The translations under genes and the position numbers were made by a program. Below, piece after piece: positions 27,066 through 35,906 of a stretch of 64,000 nucleotides of DNA. The notes beneath the pieces are model-generated. The model was not told where the DNA came from. It made no database searches and was given only the letters and a program-made list of their open reading frames with translations. Positions within the stretch are counted from its first letter, which is position 1. Each line of letters opens with the position of its first letter. Source of the stretch: Paenibacillus sp. LHD-117 (GTDB taxonomy: Bacteria > Bacillota > Bacilli > Paenibacillales > Paenibacillaceae); contig NZ_JAVFVT010000008.1 in assembly GCF_030929555.1 (NCBI RefSeq), forward strand, positions 150,831-214,830. The letters run 5' to 3'.

Positions 27066-27758
27066 ATGGAGCAGCGCGTGGTGCTCGTGGTCGACGACGA
27101 TAAGGAAATACGCGACGCGATCGAGATTTATTTGAAGCATGAAGGCTTGTCCGTCTTGCAAGCCAAGGACGGCCTCGAAGCGCTGGAGAAGCTGGAGTCC
27201 GGCCCGGTGCATCTGGTCGTCCTGGATGTCATGATGCCTAAGCTTGACGGCATAACGGCAACGTTCAAAATCAGGGAGCAGCGCAATCTGCCAATTCTAA
27301 TGTTAAGCGCCAAGAGCGAGAACAGCGATAAAATTCTCGGACTGCACGTGGGCGCGGACGATTACATGACGAAGCCGTTCGATCCGATGGAACTTGTCGC
27401 CCGGGTGAAATCGCTGCTCAGAAGATATGTCAGCTTCGGCTCCTATGAAGGCGGGAAGAGGACCGTTCGCATACGGGACCTGTCGCTGGATCAGGACGCC
27501 AAGGAGGTAGCGGTGAGCGGCGAAACCGTGAAGCTGACGCCGATCGAGTACAAAATCGTGGAGCTGCTGACGACGAACGCGGGGCGAGTGTTCTCGATTC
27601 AGGACATTTACGAGCGCGTATGGAAGGAACCGGGCTACAACGCCGAGAACACGGTGGCCGTTCATATTCGCAAAATCCGGGAAAAAATCGAAATCGATCC
27701 GAAAAACCCAAGATATTTGAAAGTGGTGTGGGGCATTGGATACAAAATGGAAAAATAA
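27066..27758 (+). CDS. OmpR-family response regulator inside the galactan locus
   Basis: 230-residue regulator: receiver domain with phospho-acceptor Asp54 (VVLDVMMPKLDG), Ser/Thr switch in MLSAKSEN and Lys in MTKPFDP, followed by a winged-helix domain ending in VVWGIGYKMEK. ATG 27066 is preceded by GGAGGGGG about 11 bases upstream; GTG 27057 is too close to that site. The end overlaps the kinase gene by 23 bases. It lies between the galactan binding protein and its permeases, yet belongs to a different regulator class from the YesN protein upstream. Confidence 0.92.
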   Translation: MEQRVVLVVDDDKEIRDAIEIYLKHEGLSVLQAKDGLEALEKLESGPVHLVVLDVMMPKLDGITATFKIREQRNLPILMLSAKSENSDKILGLHVGADDYMTKPFDPMELVARVKSLLRRYVSFGSYEGGKRTVRIRDLSLDQDAKEVAVSGETVKLTPIEYKIVELLTTNAGRVFSIQDIYERVWKEPGYNAENTVAVHIRKIREKIEIDPKNPRYLKVVWGIGYKMEK

Positions 27759-29997
27759 GACGGTCATTGTTGTTTATTCGCTCTTGATGGTTATCGGTCT
27801 GAGCGGTCCGGTAACGCTGATCAATCAAGGGGATCGTTACCAGCATCGCGATTATTACGAGTCCGCGGAGTTCCGCTATCAGCTCGATCAGTTCGCTTCT
27901 TTCTTGAATTTGTTCGAGCTCAACGCCTTCTCCCGGGAGAAGGCCAAATCCTCGATAAAGGTGAACGAGAACGAAATCGCGAATTACCGCTATCAATCAG
28001 GCTCTCTTACGGACCAGATGAACGCGATCCGCGAAGAATACGAACCGCTTATTCAGGAGGCGATTGCCGGTGGCAGCGGCGAGACAGCCGATTCTTACAG
28101 AGCCATAAGGGACCGCAAGATCGACGATCTCGCGAAGCTCTGGCAAGATGACGAACGAATCGCCGAACGAATCCGCGAACAGAAAGCGGATTGGATAGAC
28201 GTCTATTTCAGTCAGAGGGAGGTCTATCGCTCCGATTTCGTCAGCCTTCGCAATCAGTTCGACTATTATTTCTATAACGCGGACACGGGCGATATCCATA
28301 CGGACATCAACCTGCGGGATGAACAAGCCGCTCGCGACGTGTTGAATAGCGGCAATTACGCTTTCGCCACGAACTATACGATAGCCGGCTCCGGCTCGCC
28401 GTTCGTCTACATCGAAGGGTACGAGCTGCTGGCCGATGCCTATGTTCCTTATCAGGGATGGCTCGCGGTGACGAAGAGCAGTCAACTGCAGGCGGCAGCG
28501 GAGCGGTACATGCTGGAGCAACGGGTTCTGTACGCTTACGCCCTGGCAGGAGGCATCCTGTTCGCCGCCTGCGTGATTCGCTTCAAACGATGGATGCCCC
28601 TGGTCGCCAATTCAAGCGGGTGGGCGACTTATGCTCGCAAGCTTCCGATCGACGCCAAGCTGCTGTTCCTTCTTGGTACGGCAGGGCTGACCGTCAGCAT
28701 GCTGGATCTCTTGGCGGGCACTTACTCGGCGTTATTCGATTGGCCCTTGGCTTACATAGGCAAGGTAGTCGTTTCGGTTATCATCGCGGCATTCGGCTTG
28801 GCGGCAACATTAGCGCAGGGCAAGCTGCTCGTTCGCGAATGGCGGAGCTGGAACGACGTCAGGGAAGAGTGGTCCCGTTCCATGTCGAGCCGCGCCGCGG
28901 CGCGCATGAGAGCCTGCTGCCTGCGAACGCTCGGTCAACTGCAAGCTTCGTTTCTGTACAAAAGCGCGGGGTCGCGGCTACTCCTATCCGTCATCGCTTT
29001 TACCGGATTCGGATTTACGGGAGGATGGGCGGTATTCGCGTCCGACTACTACGGCGACGCCTTTTATTTGGTGTTCGCGCTAATTGCGGCGCTTATGGCC
29101 GTTGCGGTGTTCCTCCTACTGACCCGTCAGCTCGGTTACTTGAATCGGATCACCCGAACGGCCGAAGAGCTGGCTGCCGGCCGTACGCCGGATGCCGTTC
29201 CCCGGTCGGGAAGCGGCGTGCTCGCCGAGCTTGCGGGCCATTTCAACGCGTTGAGGCAAGGCGTTCGGACGCTTCAGAACGAGCAAACGAGAAGCGAGAG
29301 GCTGAAGACGGAGCTGATTACGAATGTCAGCCACGATCTGCGGACGCCGCTTACTTCGATCATTACGTATGCGGGGCTTCTGAAGTCGGAGGAGGCTACC
29401 CTGGAGGAGCGGGTCGCCTACGTCGAGATTATCGATCAGAAGTCGAAGCGGCTGAAGACGATGATTGACGATTTGTTCGAAGTGTCGACGATGACGAGCG
29501 GCAACGCCAAGCTGCAGCTGGAACGAACGGATCTCGTCCAGCTGATGCAGCAGGCGCTCGCCGAGCACAAAGAAGCCATGGACGGCTCGGACATCCAATT
29601 CCGGATCTCGCTGCCGGAGGGACCGGTCTTTGCCGTCGCTGACGGACAGAAGCTATGGCGCGTATTCGACAACCTCATCGGGAACATGCTCAAATATTCG
29701 CTGGCTCAATCCCGCGCCTACATCGTGTTCTCGCTGTCCGAGCGCTGCGAGGCGGTGATGGTGTTCAAGAACGTCTCGAAGTACGAAATCAATGAGCATG
29801 CCGATGAACTGTTCGAGCGCTTCAAACGTGGGGATACATCGCGCCATACGGAAGGCTCGGGCCTGGGACTCGCGATTGCCAAGTCGATCGTCGATCTGCA
29901 CGAAGGACGTCTGACGCTAGAGACCGACGGCGATTTGTTCAAGGCGACCGTCATCTTGCAGACGGATCATCTTCAGAAGCGCATGAATGCGAGCTAA
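27736..29997 (+). CDS. Large multi-helix sensor histidine kinase
   Basis: 753-residue kinase. An N-terminal helix (about 8-27) is followed by a 230-residue sensor region, a cluster of helices (about 260-360), two more helices (about 415-460), a HAMP-like linker, HisKA with phosphorylated His533 (NVSHDLRTPLTS) and HATPase (G2 box GSGLGLAI). TTG 27736 is the only reasonable start: it overlaps the regulator gene by 23 bases and keeps the first helix. The helix-rich middle is unusual for a classical kinase and suggests sensing within the membrane. Its ligand is unknown. Confidence 0.88.
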   Translation: MDTKWKNKTVIVVYSLLMVIGLSGPVTLINQGDRYQHRDYYESAEFRYQLDQFASFLNLFELNAFSREKAKSSIKVNENEIANYRYQSGSLTDQMNAIREEYEPLIQEAIAGGSGETADSYRAIRDRKIDDLAKLWQDDERIAERIREQKADWIDVYFSQREVYRSDFVSLRNQFDYYFYNADTGDIHTDINLRDEQAARDVLNSGNYAFATNYTIAGSGSPFVYIEGYELLADAYVPYQGWLAVTKSSQLQAAAERYMLEQRVLYAYALAGGILFAACVIRFKRWMPLVANSSGWATYARKLPIDAKLLFLLGTAGLTVSMLDLLAGTYSALFDWPLAYIGKVVVSVIIAAFGLAATLAQGKLLVREWRSWNDVREEWSRSMSSRAAARMRACCLRTLGQLQASFLYKSAGSRLLLSVIAFTGFGFTGGWAVFASDYYGDAFYLVFALIAALMAVAVFLLLTRQLGYLNRITRTAEELAAGRTPDAVPRSGSGVLAELAGHFNALRQGVRTLQNEQTRSERLKTELITNVSHDLRTPLTSIITYAGLLKSEEATLEERVAYVEIIDQKSKRLKTMIDDLFEVSTMTSGNAKLQLERTDLVQLMQQALAEHKEAMDGSDIQFRISLPEGPVFAVADGQKLWRVFDNLIGNMLKYSLAQSRAYIVFSLSERCEAVMVFKNVSKYEINEHADELFERFKRGDTSRHTEGSGLGLAIAKSIVDLHEGRLTLETDGDLFKATVILQTDHLQKRMNAS

Positions 29998-30054
29998 GAA
30001 AAAGAAAGTCGTACAAAAAGAAGACTTCCAGATCCTAATTGGAGGGATGTCTTC

Positions 30055-30237
30055 ATGCTTCCTTGTTGCGCATGTTCGCGGCCTCCTTGTTGTCGGAATA
30101 GATGGCTTGGACAGCCGGTTGTTGGAACGGTAACCATATTCCCATTAATACCTCCATCTTACCGGATGGGGGTTTATTTATTTGATCGAAATGCACGCGA
30201 TTTCTGGAGAATTAGTATGAGTTTTTCCGGTTGTTAG
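30055..30237 (+). CDS. Possible 60-residue Cys-rich small protein or leader peptide
   Basis: ATG 30055 has a strong GGAGGG site at 30041. The peptide begins MLPCCACSRPPCCRN, with five Cys in the first 13 residues, and has no recognised domain. A terminator-like hairpin (30150-30173) lies inside the frame, which argues either against a full-length protein or for a leader peptide. It sits 57 bases after the kinase stop. It could equally be chance. Confidence 0.25.
   Translation: MLPCCACSRPPCCRNRWLGQPVVGTVTIFPLIPPSYRMGVYLFDRNARDFWRISMSFSGC
30150..30180 (+). terminator. Probable terminator downstream of the OmpR-type kinase gene
   Basis: ACCTCCATC (30150-30158) pairs with GATGGGGGT (30165-30173), with one G-T pair, and is followed by TTATTTATTT. 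It ends the regulator/kinase transcript about 150 bases after the stop, unless the small frame at 30055 is translated through it. Confidence 0.6.
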
Positions 30238-30474
30238 GTGCGATACTGCCGAAATCGGAGAAATTAGATGCGGAAAGAAGAGTCGAGTTGCGCCACTCTA
30301 TTAAGATCGATATGGAACCAAGATCAGCTAGTCGGCAGCGGAAGCCGGTTCGCGCATTTAGCAAACTGGTTGCAAACGTGCCATGAATATTGGTTTTGTG
30401 CGCTGTCGGCGCGCACGCGGCCCCCTGTATAATTTTCGTATAGCAAAATTCAAGGGTTCAAGGGGGCAAGGGGA
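30238..30474. other. Upstream region of the galactan permease operon
   Basis: No gene is seen. A TATAAT at 30428-30433 lies 42 bases before the permease ATG. Just upstream is GTGCGC/GCGCAC (about 30398-30416), an inverted repeat in place of a clear -35. These fit a regulated promoter, but neither is strong alone. Confidence 0.4.
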
Positions 30475-31371
30475 ATGAGAGGGTTCGCACGAAGCTGGCA
30501 GTTTCATCTAATGGTATTGCCGTCTCTTCTTTTTCTGATCGTATTCAATTATTTGCCGATGGGCGGCATTGTCATGTCATTCCAGGATTTCAAGCCGTGG
30601 CTCGGCTTCTCGGGGTCCGAGTGGATCGGACTCGATAATTTCCGGATGCTGTTCGAGAGGGAAGACAGCGTGCAGGTCATCTGGAACACGTTTATCATCG
30701 CGGCGCTGAAGATCGTCTTTAACTTGGTCGCGCCGTTTGTTTTCGCAATCTTGCTGAACGAGATCCGCAAAGCGTTCCTCAGCCGGACGATCCAGACGCT
30801 GGTCTATCTGCCTCACTTCCTGTCGTGGGTCATTCTGGGCGGCATCTTGGTCAACATCTTGTCGACGGACGGCGGGCTGGTCAACCGAATGCTGGTATCG
30901 GTATTCGGCGTCGATCCGGTCTTCTTCCTCGGCGAAGGGAACTGGTTCCGCTTCACGGTAATCGTATCCGAGGTATGGAAGGAATTCGGCTACGGCACGA
31001 TCGTGTTCCTGGCGGCGCTCGCGAACATCAATCCTTCGTTGTACGAAGCCGCGGAGGTGGACGGCGCGACCCGCTGGAAGCAAACGCTACACATTACGAT
31101 CCCGGCGCTTATCCCGATGGCCATCGTCGTCGGCACGCTGTCGCTAGGCAATATCCTGAACGCGGGCTTCGACCAAATTTTCAACCTGTACAACCCGCTT
31201 GTGTACGAGAAAGGCGACATTATCGATACCTTCGTCTACCGCACGGCCATTATGGAAGGGAAGTTCGGCTTCGCGACTGCGGTGGGACTGTTCAAGTCCG
31301 TCGTCAGCATGGTGCTGATCGTCATTTCCTACAGGCTTGCCTATAAGCTCGCCAACTACCGGATTTTCTAG
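30475..31371 (+). CDS. ABC sugar importer permease, LplB/GanP type
   Basis: 298-residue type I importer permease with six predicted helices and the cytoplasmic EAA loop EAAEVDGATRW that contacts the ATPase. An AGGGG site precedes the ATG. With the permease at 31570 and the binding protein at 25025 it should form the galacto-oligosaccharide importer, the counterpart of GanPQ/GanS in Bacillus subtilis. No ATPase gene is nearby, so a shared MsmX-like ATPase is implied. A large hairpin separates it from the second permease. Confidence 0.9.
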   Translation: MRGFARSWQFHLMVLPSLLFLIVFNYLPMGGIVMSFQDFKPWLGFSGSEWIGLDNFRMLFEREDSVQVIWNTFIIAALKIVFNLVAPFVFAILLNEIRKAFLSRTIQTLVYLPHFLSWVILGGILVNILSTDGGLVNRMLVSVFGVDPVFFLGEGNWFRFTVIVSEVWKEFGYGTIVFLAALANINPSLYEAAEVDGATRWKQTLHITIPALIPMAIVVGTLSLGNILNAGFDQIFNLYNPLVYEKGDIIDTFVYRTAIMEGKFGFATAVGLFKSVVSMVLIVISYRLAYKLANYRIF

Positions 31372-31408
31372 GGAACAGTGAAAATTAGGATTCAGGAAAG
31401 TGACTGGA

Positions 31409-31517
31409 GGGCAAGGGAATGGCTTCAGGGCGAGTTTTTTGACTGCCTTGTCACCGAGACTATGTAATGAAAACAAGGCAGTCAAAACGTGTAGAGCTTC
31501 GAAGCCATCCCTTGCCC
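31409..31517 (+). repeat. 109-nt intercistronic hairpin between the two galactan permease genes
   Basis: Outer arms: 31409-31426 and 31501-31517 (GGGCAAGGG...GGCTTC against GAAGCC...CCCTTGCCC, one bulged A). Inner arms: TTTTGACTGCCTTGT (31437-31451) and ACAAGGCAGTCAAAA (31473-31487), 15 bp perfect, with a 21-base loop. There is no T-tract, so it is not a standard terminator. It may stabilise or process the mRNA. Confidence 0.85.
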
Positions 31518-31569
31518 GCAAGGAACGCTGAATCATGCGCTTCAGCCATTAATGAACGGAGGAACTTTC

Positions 31570-32448
31570 ATGTATCACAAAACGGTGCCTTATCGCATCT
31601 TCAATATCGCCAACAGCGTCTTCCTGCTCGTGCTCGGCTTGCTCTGCGTGCTGCCGCTGTTCCACGTGCTGGCCGTCTCGTTCAGCGCGAAGTCGGCGGC
31701 GGACGCCAATCTGGTTAATTTGTGGCCAGTCGACTTCACGACGGTCGCCTACGAGAAAACGATCAACAATCCCGTGTTCCTGAGTTCGCTCTGGATCGCG
31801 GTGAAACGGACGGCGATCGGCACGGTCGCGACGCTGCTGCTCGCTTGCCTTGCGGCGTACCCGCTGTCCAAGGAAAACTCGGCGTTCAAAGGCCGCAACA
31901 TTTACGCGTGGATTTTCGTCTTCACGATGATTTTTAACGGCGGACTCGTTCCGTTCTATATGGTCATTCAGAACCTCGGACTCATGAACAACTTCTGGGT
32001 GCTCATCCTGCCCGGCGCGGTGAACGTCTGGCTGACGATCCTGCTGCTGAACTTCTTCCGCGGCGTGCCGAAGGAGCTCGAAGAGGCGGCTCTCATCGAC
32101 GGGGCGGGACACTTCCGCACGCTTTGGAGCGTGTACTTGCCGGTATCGCTGCCGGCGCTCGCCACGCTTGGACTATTCAGCATGGTGTTCCACTGGAACT
32201 CGTGGTTCGACGGCTTGCTTTATTTGAACAACAAAGAAGATTACCCGCTGGCTACGTTCCTTCAGACGGTCATCGTGACGAGAGACATGAGCTCGATGAG
32301 CTTTAACCCGAAAGAGCTGGAACTGCTGTCGCAGAAGACGGTGAACGCGGCGCAAATTTTCCTGGGCGCGCTGCCGGTGCTGATCGTATATCCGTTCCTG
32401 CAGAAGTTTTTCGTGAAGGGACTTGTAATGGGATCCGTGAAAGAGTAG
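31570..32448 (+). CDS. ABC sugar importer permease, LplC/GanQ type
   Basis: 292-residue second permease subunit, MalG-like, with six predicted helices, the EAA-type loop EEAALIDGAGHFR and a C-terminus ending YPFLQKFFVKGLVMGSVKE, typical of this subfamily. ATG 31570 is chosen for its GGAGGAAC site; an ATG six codons earlier lies upstream of that site. It follows the 109-nt hairpin and precedes the cytoplasmic GH53 gene by 41 bases. Confidence 0.9.
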   Translation: MYHKTVPYRIFNIANSVFLLVLGLLCVLPLFHVLAVSFSAKSAADANLVNLWPVDFTTVAYEKTINNPVFLSSLWIAVKRTAIGTVATLLLACLAAYPLSKENSAFKGRNIYAWIFVFTMIFNGGLVPFYMVIQNLGLMNNFWVLILPGAVNVWLTILLLNFFRGVPKELEEAALIDGAGHFRTLWSVYLPVSLPALATLGLFSMVFHWNSWFDGLLYLNNKEDYPLATFLQTVIVTRDMSSMSFNPKELELLSQKTVNAAQIFLGALPVLIVYPFLQKFFVKGLVMGSVKE

Positions 32449-32489
32449 CGCTTAACGATCGCAACCTTAGAGATTTGGAGGGTTTATCA

Positions 32490-33545
32490 TTGCACAAAAC
32501 TAGAGCGTTCGAATACGGCATGGACGTTTCGTTCATCGACGAGGTCGAGAGCGAAGGCGGACGATATTTCGAAAATGGCAACGAGGCGGATGTCCTCGCC
32601 ATTATGAAGCGGAGCGGCGCGAATGCCGCCCGCTTGCGCATTTGGAACGAGCCGGCCGGTAGTTACTGCAATCTGGAGCGGACGCTTGAGCTCGGAAGGC
32701 GAATCAAGGAGCAAGGAATGTCGTTCCTGCTCGACTTCCATTATTCCGACCGCTGGGCGGATCCCGCCAACCAATGGAAGCCGAAGGCGTGGGAGTCGTT
32801 AAGCTTCGAAGATCTGGCCGACGCGGTAAGGAGCTACACCTACAGCGTATTGAACGCCTTGCGCGCGTACGGCGCGGCCCCGGACATGGTGCAGATCGGC
32901 AACGAAGTCACGCCGGGGATGCTGTGGAACGATGGCAAGGTTGACGGGGAATACGATACTGACGGACAGTGGGAGAAATTTGCGGCATTGCTCAAGGCCG
33001 GCATCGACGGCGCGAAGGCGGCGCTCCCCGATGTCGCGATCATGATCCATATCGACCGCGGCGGAGACAACGCGGCGAGCGTAAAATTTTATGACCGGTT
33101 GGCGATGCATGGGGTGGCATACGATGTGATCGGCTTGTCCTATTACAGCTGGTGGCATGGGACGCTATCGGACTTGGAGAGCAACTTGGCCGATTTGGCC
33201 GTGCGGTACGGCAAACCGATCAACGTCGTGGAGACCGCCTATCCGTGGACGCTGGGCAAGCCGGAGGGCATGCCGGTCATCGTGGAGAAGGAAGAGCAGC
33301 TTCATGGAGGATTTCCGGCTAGCCCGGAAGGACAAGCCGCTTACCTTCGCGAATTGATACGTATCGTGAAGTCCGTGCCGAATGGTCTCGGAGCGGGATT
33401 TTATTGGTGGGAGCCCGCCTGGATTCCGTCCAAGATGGAATGGTCGGTCGGACATCCGAACAATTGGTCGAACCTGACTTTATTCGATTTTCAAGGAAAC
33501 AAGATGCCTGGACTGGACATACTGGGGGAGGAATCATCTTCATGA
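32490..33545 (+). CDS. Cytoplasmic GH53 endo-beta-1,4-galactanase
   Basis: 351-residue single-domain GH53 enzyme. Acid/base Glu139 lies in IGNEVTPGM and nucleophile Glu248 in VVETAYPW. The barrel starts at once (EYGMDVSFIDEVE) and there is no signal peptide, unlike the 1209-residue enzyme upstream, so it should cut imported galacto-oligosaccharides. TTG 32490 is chosen because TTGGAGGG lies eight bases before it. It overlaps the beta-galactosidase gene by 4 bases (ATGA). A cytoplasmic GH53 is less common than the secreted GanB type. Confidence 0.9.
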   Translation: MHKTRAFEYGMDVSFIDEVESEGGRYFENGNEADVLAIMKRSGANAARLRIWNEPAGSYCNLERTLELGRRIKEQGMSFLLDFHYSDRWADPANQWKPKAWESLSFEDLADAVRSYTYSVLNALRAYGAAPDMVQIGNEVTPGMLWNDGKVDGEYDTDGQWEKFAALLKAGIDGAKAALPDVAIMIHIDRGGDNAASVKFYDRLAMHGVAYDVIGLSYYSWWHGTLSDLESNLADLAVRYGKPINVVETAYPWTLGKPEGMPVIVEKEEQLHGGFPASPEGQAAYLRELIRIVKSVPNGLGAGFYWWEPAWIPSKMEWSVGHPNNWSNLTLFDFQGNKMPGLDILGEESSS

Positions 33546-35611
33546 GCAAAAAATACCCGCCGATCAGCGGCAAGCTGCCCGTGTTCATGCACGGCGCCGA
33601 TTACAATCCGGATCAATGGCTGGATTCGCCGGAAGTGCTGGAGGAAGATATACGGCTGATGAAGCTGGCGCATTGCAACGTGATGGCTGTCGGCATCTTC
33701 GCATGGTCGGCAATCGAGCCTGAGGAAGGAAGGTTCGAATTCGGATGGCTGGACGCGGTGCTGGACCGCTTCGCGGCGAACGGCATTTATGCCTGGCTGG
33801 CAACGCCGAGCGGCGCGCGCCCGGCATGGATGTCGGAAACCTATCCCGAGGTGCTGCGCGTCGGCGGGAATCGCGTTCGCAATCTTCATGGCGCTCGCCA
33901 TAACCACTGCTTCACGTCGCCGGTCTACCGCGAGAAGGTCGCGATCATGAACCGCAAGCTGGCGGAACGTTACGCGAACCATCCGGCCATCATCGGTTGG
34001 CATATTTCGAACGAATACGGCGGAGAGTGCCACTGCGACTATTGCCAGGACGCCTTCCGCGGCTGGCTTCAGCGCAAATACGGCAGCATGGAAGCTTTGA
34101 ATAAGGCATGGTGGGCAACGTTCTGGAGCCACACTTATACGAGCTGGTCGCAGGTGGAATCGCCGTCGCCGCAAGGAGAGAACGGCGTCCACGGCATGAA
34201 TCTGGATTGGAAGCGGTTCGTGACCGACCAGACCGTCGATTTCTGCAAGGCGGAGATCGCGCCGCTAAGAGAGTACAATAAGGAGCTTCCCGTAACGGCG
34301 AATATGATGGATCTGTTCGAGGGGCTCGATTACTGGAAGTTTGCCGATGTGCTCGACGTCATCTCTTGGGATGCGTATCCGACTTGGCATGAGCACGGGG
34401 ACGATGGGAAGCTGGCGGCATGGTTCTCCATGAACCACGACATCTTCCGTTCGCTGAAAGGCGGGCAGCCGTTTATGCTGATGGAGAGCACGCCGAGCCT
34501 GACGAATTGGCAAGGCGTCAGCAAGCTGAAGCGGCCTGGCATGCATAAGTTGTCTTCGCTGCAAGCGGTCGCGCACGGCTCGGATACGGTGCAGTACTTT
34601 CAGTGGCGCAAGAGCCGCGGCTCCAGTGAGAAGTTCCACGGCGCGGTCGTGGATCATGTCGGGCACGAGCATACGCGCGTCTTCCGCGACGTCGCCGAGT
34701 TGGGCGAGACGCTTGGCAAGCTCAGCGACGTCATCGGGACAAGCGTGCCAGCCGAAGCTGCAGTCATCTTCGATTGGGAGAACCGCTGGGCGGTGAAGGA
34801 CGCGCAGGGGCCTCGCAACATGGGCATCCATTACGAGGAGACCGTGCTGCAGCATTACCGCGCCCTATGGGAGCAAGGCGTGCCGGTCGACGTGGTGTCG
34901 ATGGACGCGGATTTCTCGAAGTACAAGCTTGTCGTCGCTCCGATGCTTTACATGGTGCGCCCGGGCGTGGGCGAACGCATCGAGGCGTTCGTCTCGAACG
35001 GCGGCACGTTCGTAGGCACATATTGGTCCGGCGTCGTCGACGAAAACGATCTCTGTTACCTCGGCGGATTCCCGGGGCCGCTGCGCAAGACGCTCGGCAT
35101 CTGGGCGGAGGAAGCGGAAGGGCTGTACAACCACGACCGCAACGGCATCTCGCTTGTTGAAGGTAACGCACTGGGCATGAGCGGAACGTTCGAGTCGCAT
35201 GAGCTGTGCGAACTCGTTCATCTGGAAGGCGCGGAGGCGCTCGGCGCCTACACGGACGACTTCTACGCGGGACGTCCGGCGCTGACCGTGAACAAGCTGG
35301 GCGACGGCCGCGCGTATTACTTGGCGACACGGGCGCGCGAACCGTTCTACGACGCGTTCTATGGCGCGATCGTTGCGGAAGCGGGCGTGGCGCGGGTGGT
35401 GGAAGCCGAGCTCCCGGCCGGCGTGACGGCACAGCTCCGCACCGACGGCGAGCGCGACTACGTTTTCCTGCTTAACTTCAGCGGTCGCGAGCAAGCCGTT
35501 ACGCTTGACGGGCGTGACTATTCGGATGCGGTGACGGGAGAGAAAGTTGACGACACCATAACAATCGCAACCAATGGGGTTAAGGTGTTGAGGAGGACGC
35601 GAGGGGAATAA
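33542..35611 (+). CDS. ganA: GH42 beta-galactosidase
   Basis: 689-residue GH42 enzyme releasing galactose from beta-galactosides and galacto-oligosaccharides. The N-terminal barrel (about 1-390) has acid/base Glu158 (WHISNEYGG) and nucleophile Glu315 (MLMESTPS). The zinc cluster of this family is visible (HNHC and ECHCDYC). A trimerisation domain (about 395-610) and a small C-terminal beta domain follow. There is no signal peptide. It is translationally coupled to the cytoplasmic GH53 gene and closes the galactan operon; a strong terminator follows. The symbol is by analogy with Bacillus subtilis GanA. Confidence 0.93.
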   Translation: MSKKYPPISGKLPVFMHGADYNPDQWLDSPEVLEEDIRLMKLAHCNVMAVGIFAWSAIEPEEGRFEFGWLDAVLDRFAANGIYAWLATPSGARPAWMSETYPEVLRVGGNRVRNLHGARHNHCFTSPVYREKVAIMNRKLAERYANHPAIIGWHISNEYGGECHCDYCQDAFRGWLQRKYGSMEALNKAWWATFWSHTYTSWSQVESPSPQGENGVHGMNLDWKRFVTDQTVDFCKAEIAPLREYNKELPVTANMMDLFEGLDYWKFADVLDVISWDAYPTWHEHGDDGKLAAWFSMNHDIFRSLKGGQPFMLMESTPSLTNWQGVSKLKRPGMHKLSSLQAVAHGSDTVQYFQWRKSRGSSEKFHGAVVDHVGHEHTRVFRDVAELGETLGKLSDVIGTSVPAEAAVIFDWENRWAVKDAQGPRNMGIHYEETVLQHYRALWEQGVPVDVVSMDADFSKYKLVVAPMLYMVRPGVGERIEAFVSNGGTFVGTYWSGVVDENDLCYLGGFPGPLRKTLGIWAEEAEGLYNHDRNGISLVEGNALGMSGTFESHELCELVHLEGAEALGAYTDDFYAGRPALTVNKLGDGRAYYLATRAREPFYDAFYGAIVAEAGVARVVEAELPAGVTAQLRTDGERDYVFLLNFSGREQAVTLDGRDYSDAVTGEKVDDTITIATNGVKVLRRTRGE

Positions 35612-35775
35612 GGAGCGTCCCATTCCATCTCGTCTCGAGCTGATAGTACAGCTTGCTGCATAATGAAGAGGTTTTCGTATTGTACTTTCACGCTTTTCCT
35701 CATACGTCTTCTCGTGTGAAGGAAAGTAAAGTATAATCGAACTTGTCATCAATATATGGTTTCAGCGTGAAGTAC

Positions 35776-35816
35776 ACGCCGTTTATCTCTCACCGGGATA
35801 AGCGGCGTTTTTTTTA
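35776..35816 (+). terminator. Terminator of the galactan permease-hydrolase operon
   Basis: ACGCCGTTTATC (35776-35787) pairs with GATAAGCGGCGT (35797-35808), followed by eight T. Confidence 0.92.
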
Positions 35817-35906
35817 TTCCAAAGCAATATACACCCGCCTACCGGGTTTCACTTGGGCAGTTGCTGAATAGAATGTAACATACGAGACGACGGAGGAGGT
35901 CTGAAC

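Noticed and set aside
30370..30384. TTGCAAACGTGCCA resembling a catabolite-responsive element
   Set aside because: It misses at least two fixed positions of the CcpA consensus, so a CcpA site cannot be supported by eye.
35850..35875. GGGCAGTTGC before rocD as a sigma-54 (-24/-12) promoter
   Set aside because: The GG-to-GC distance is too short for sigma-54, and no activator gene or upstream enhancer is seen. A weak TTTCAC-16-TAGAAT sigma-A promoter is as likely.
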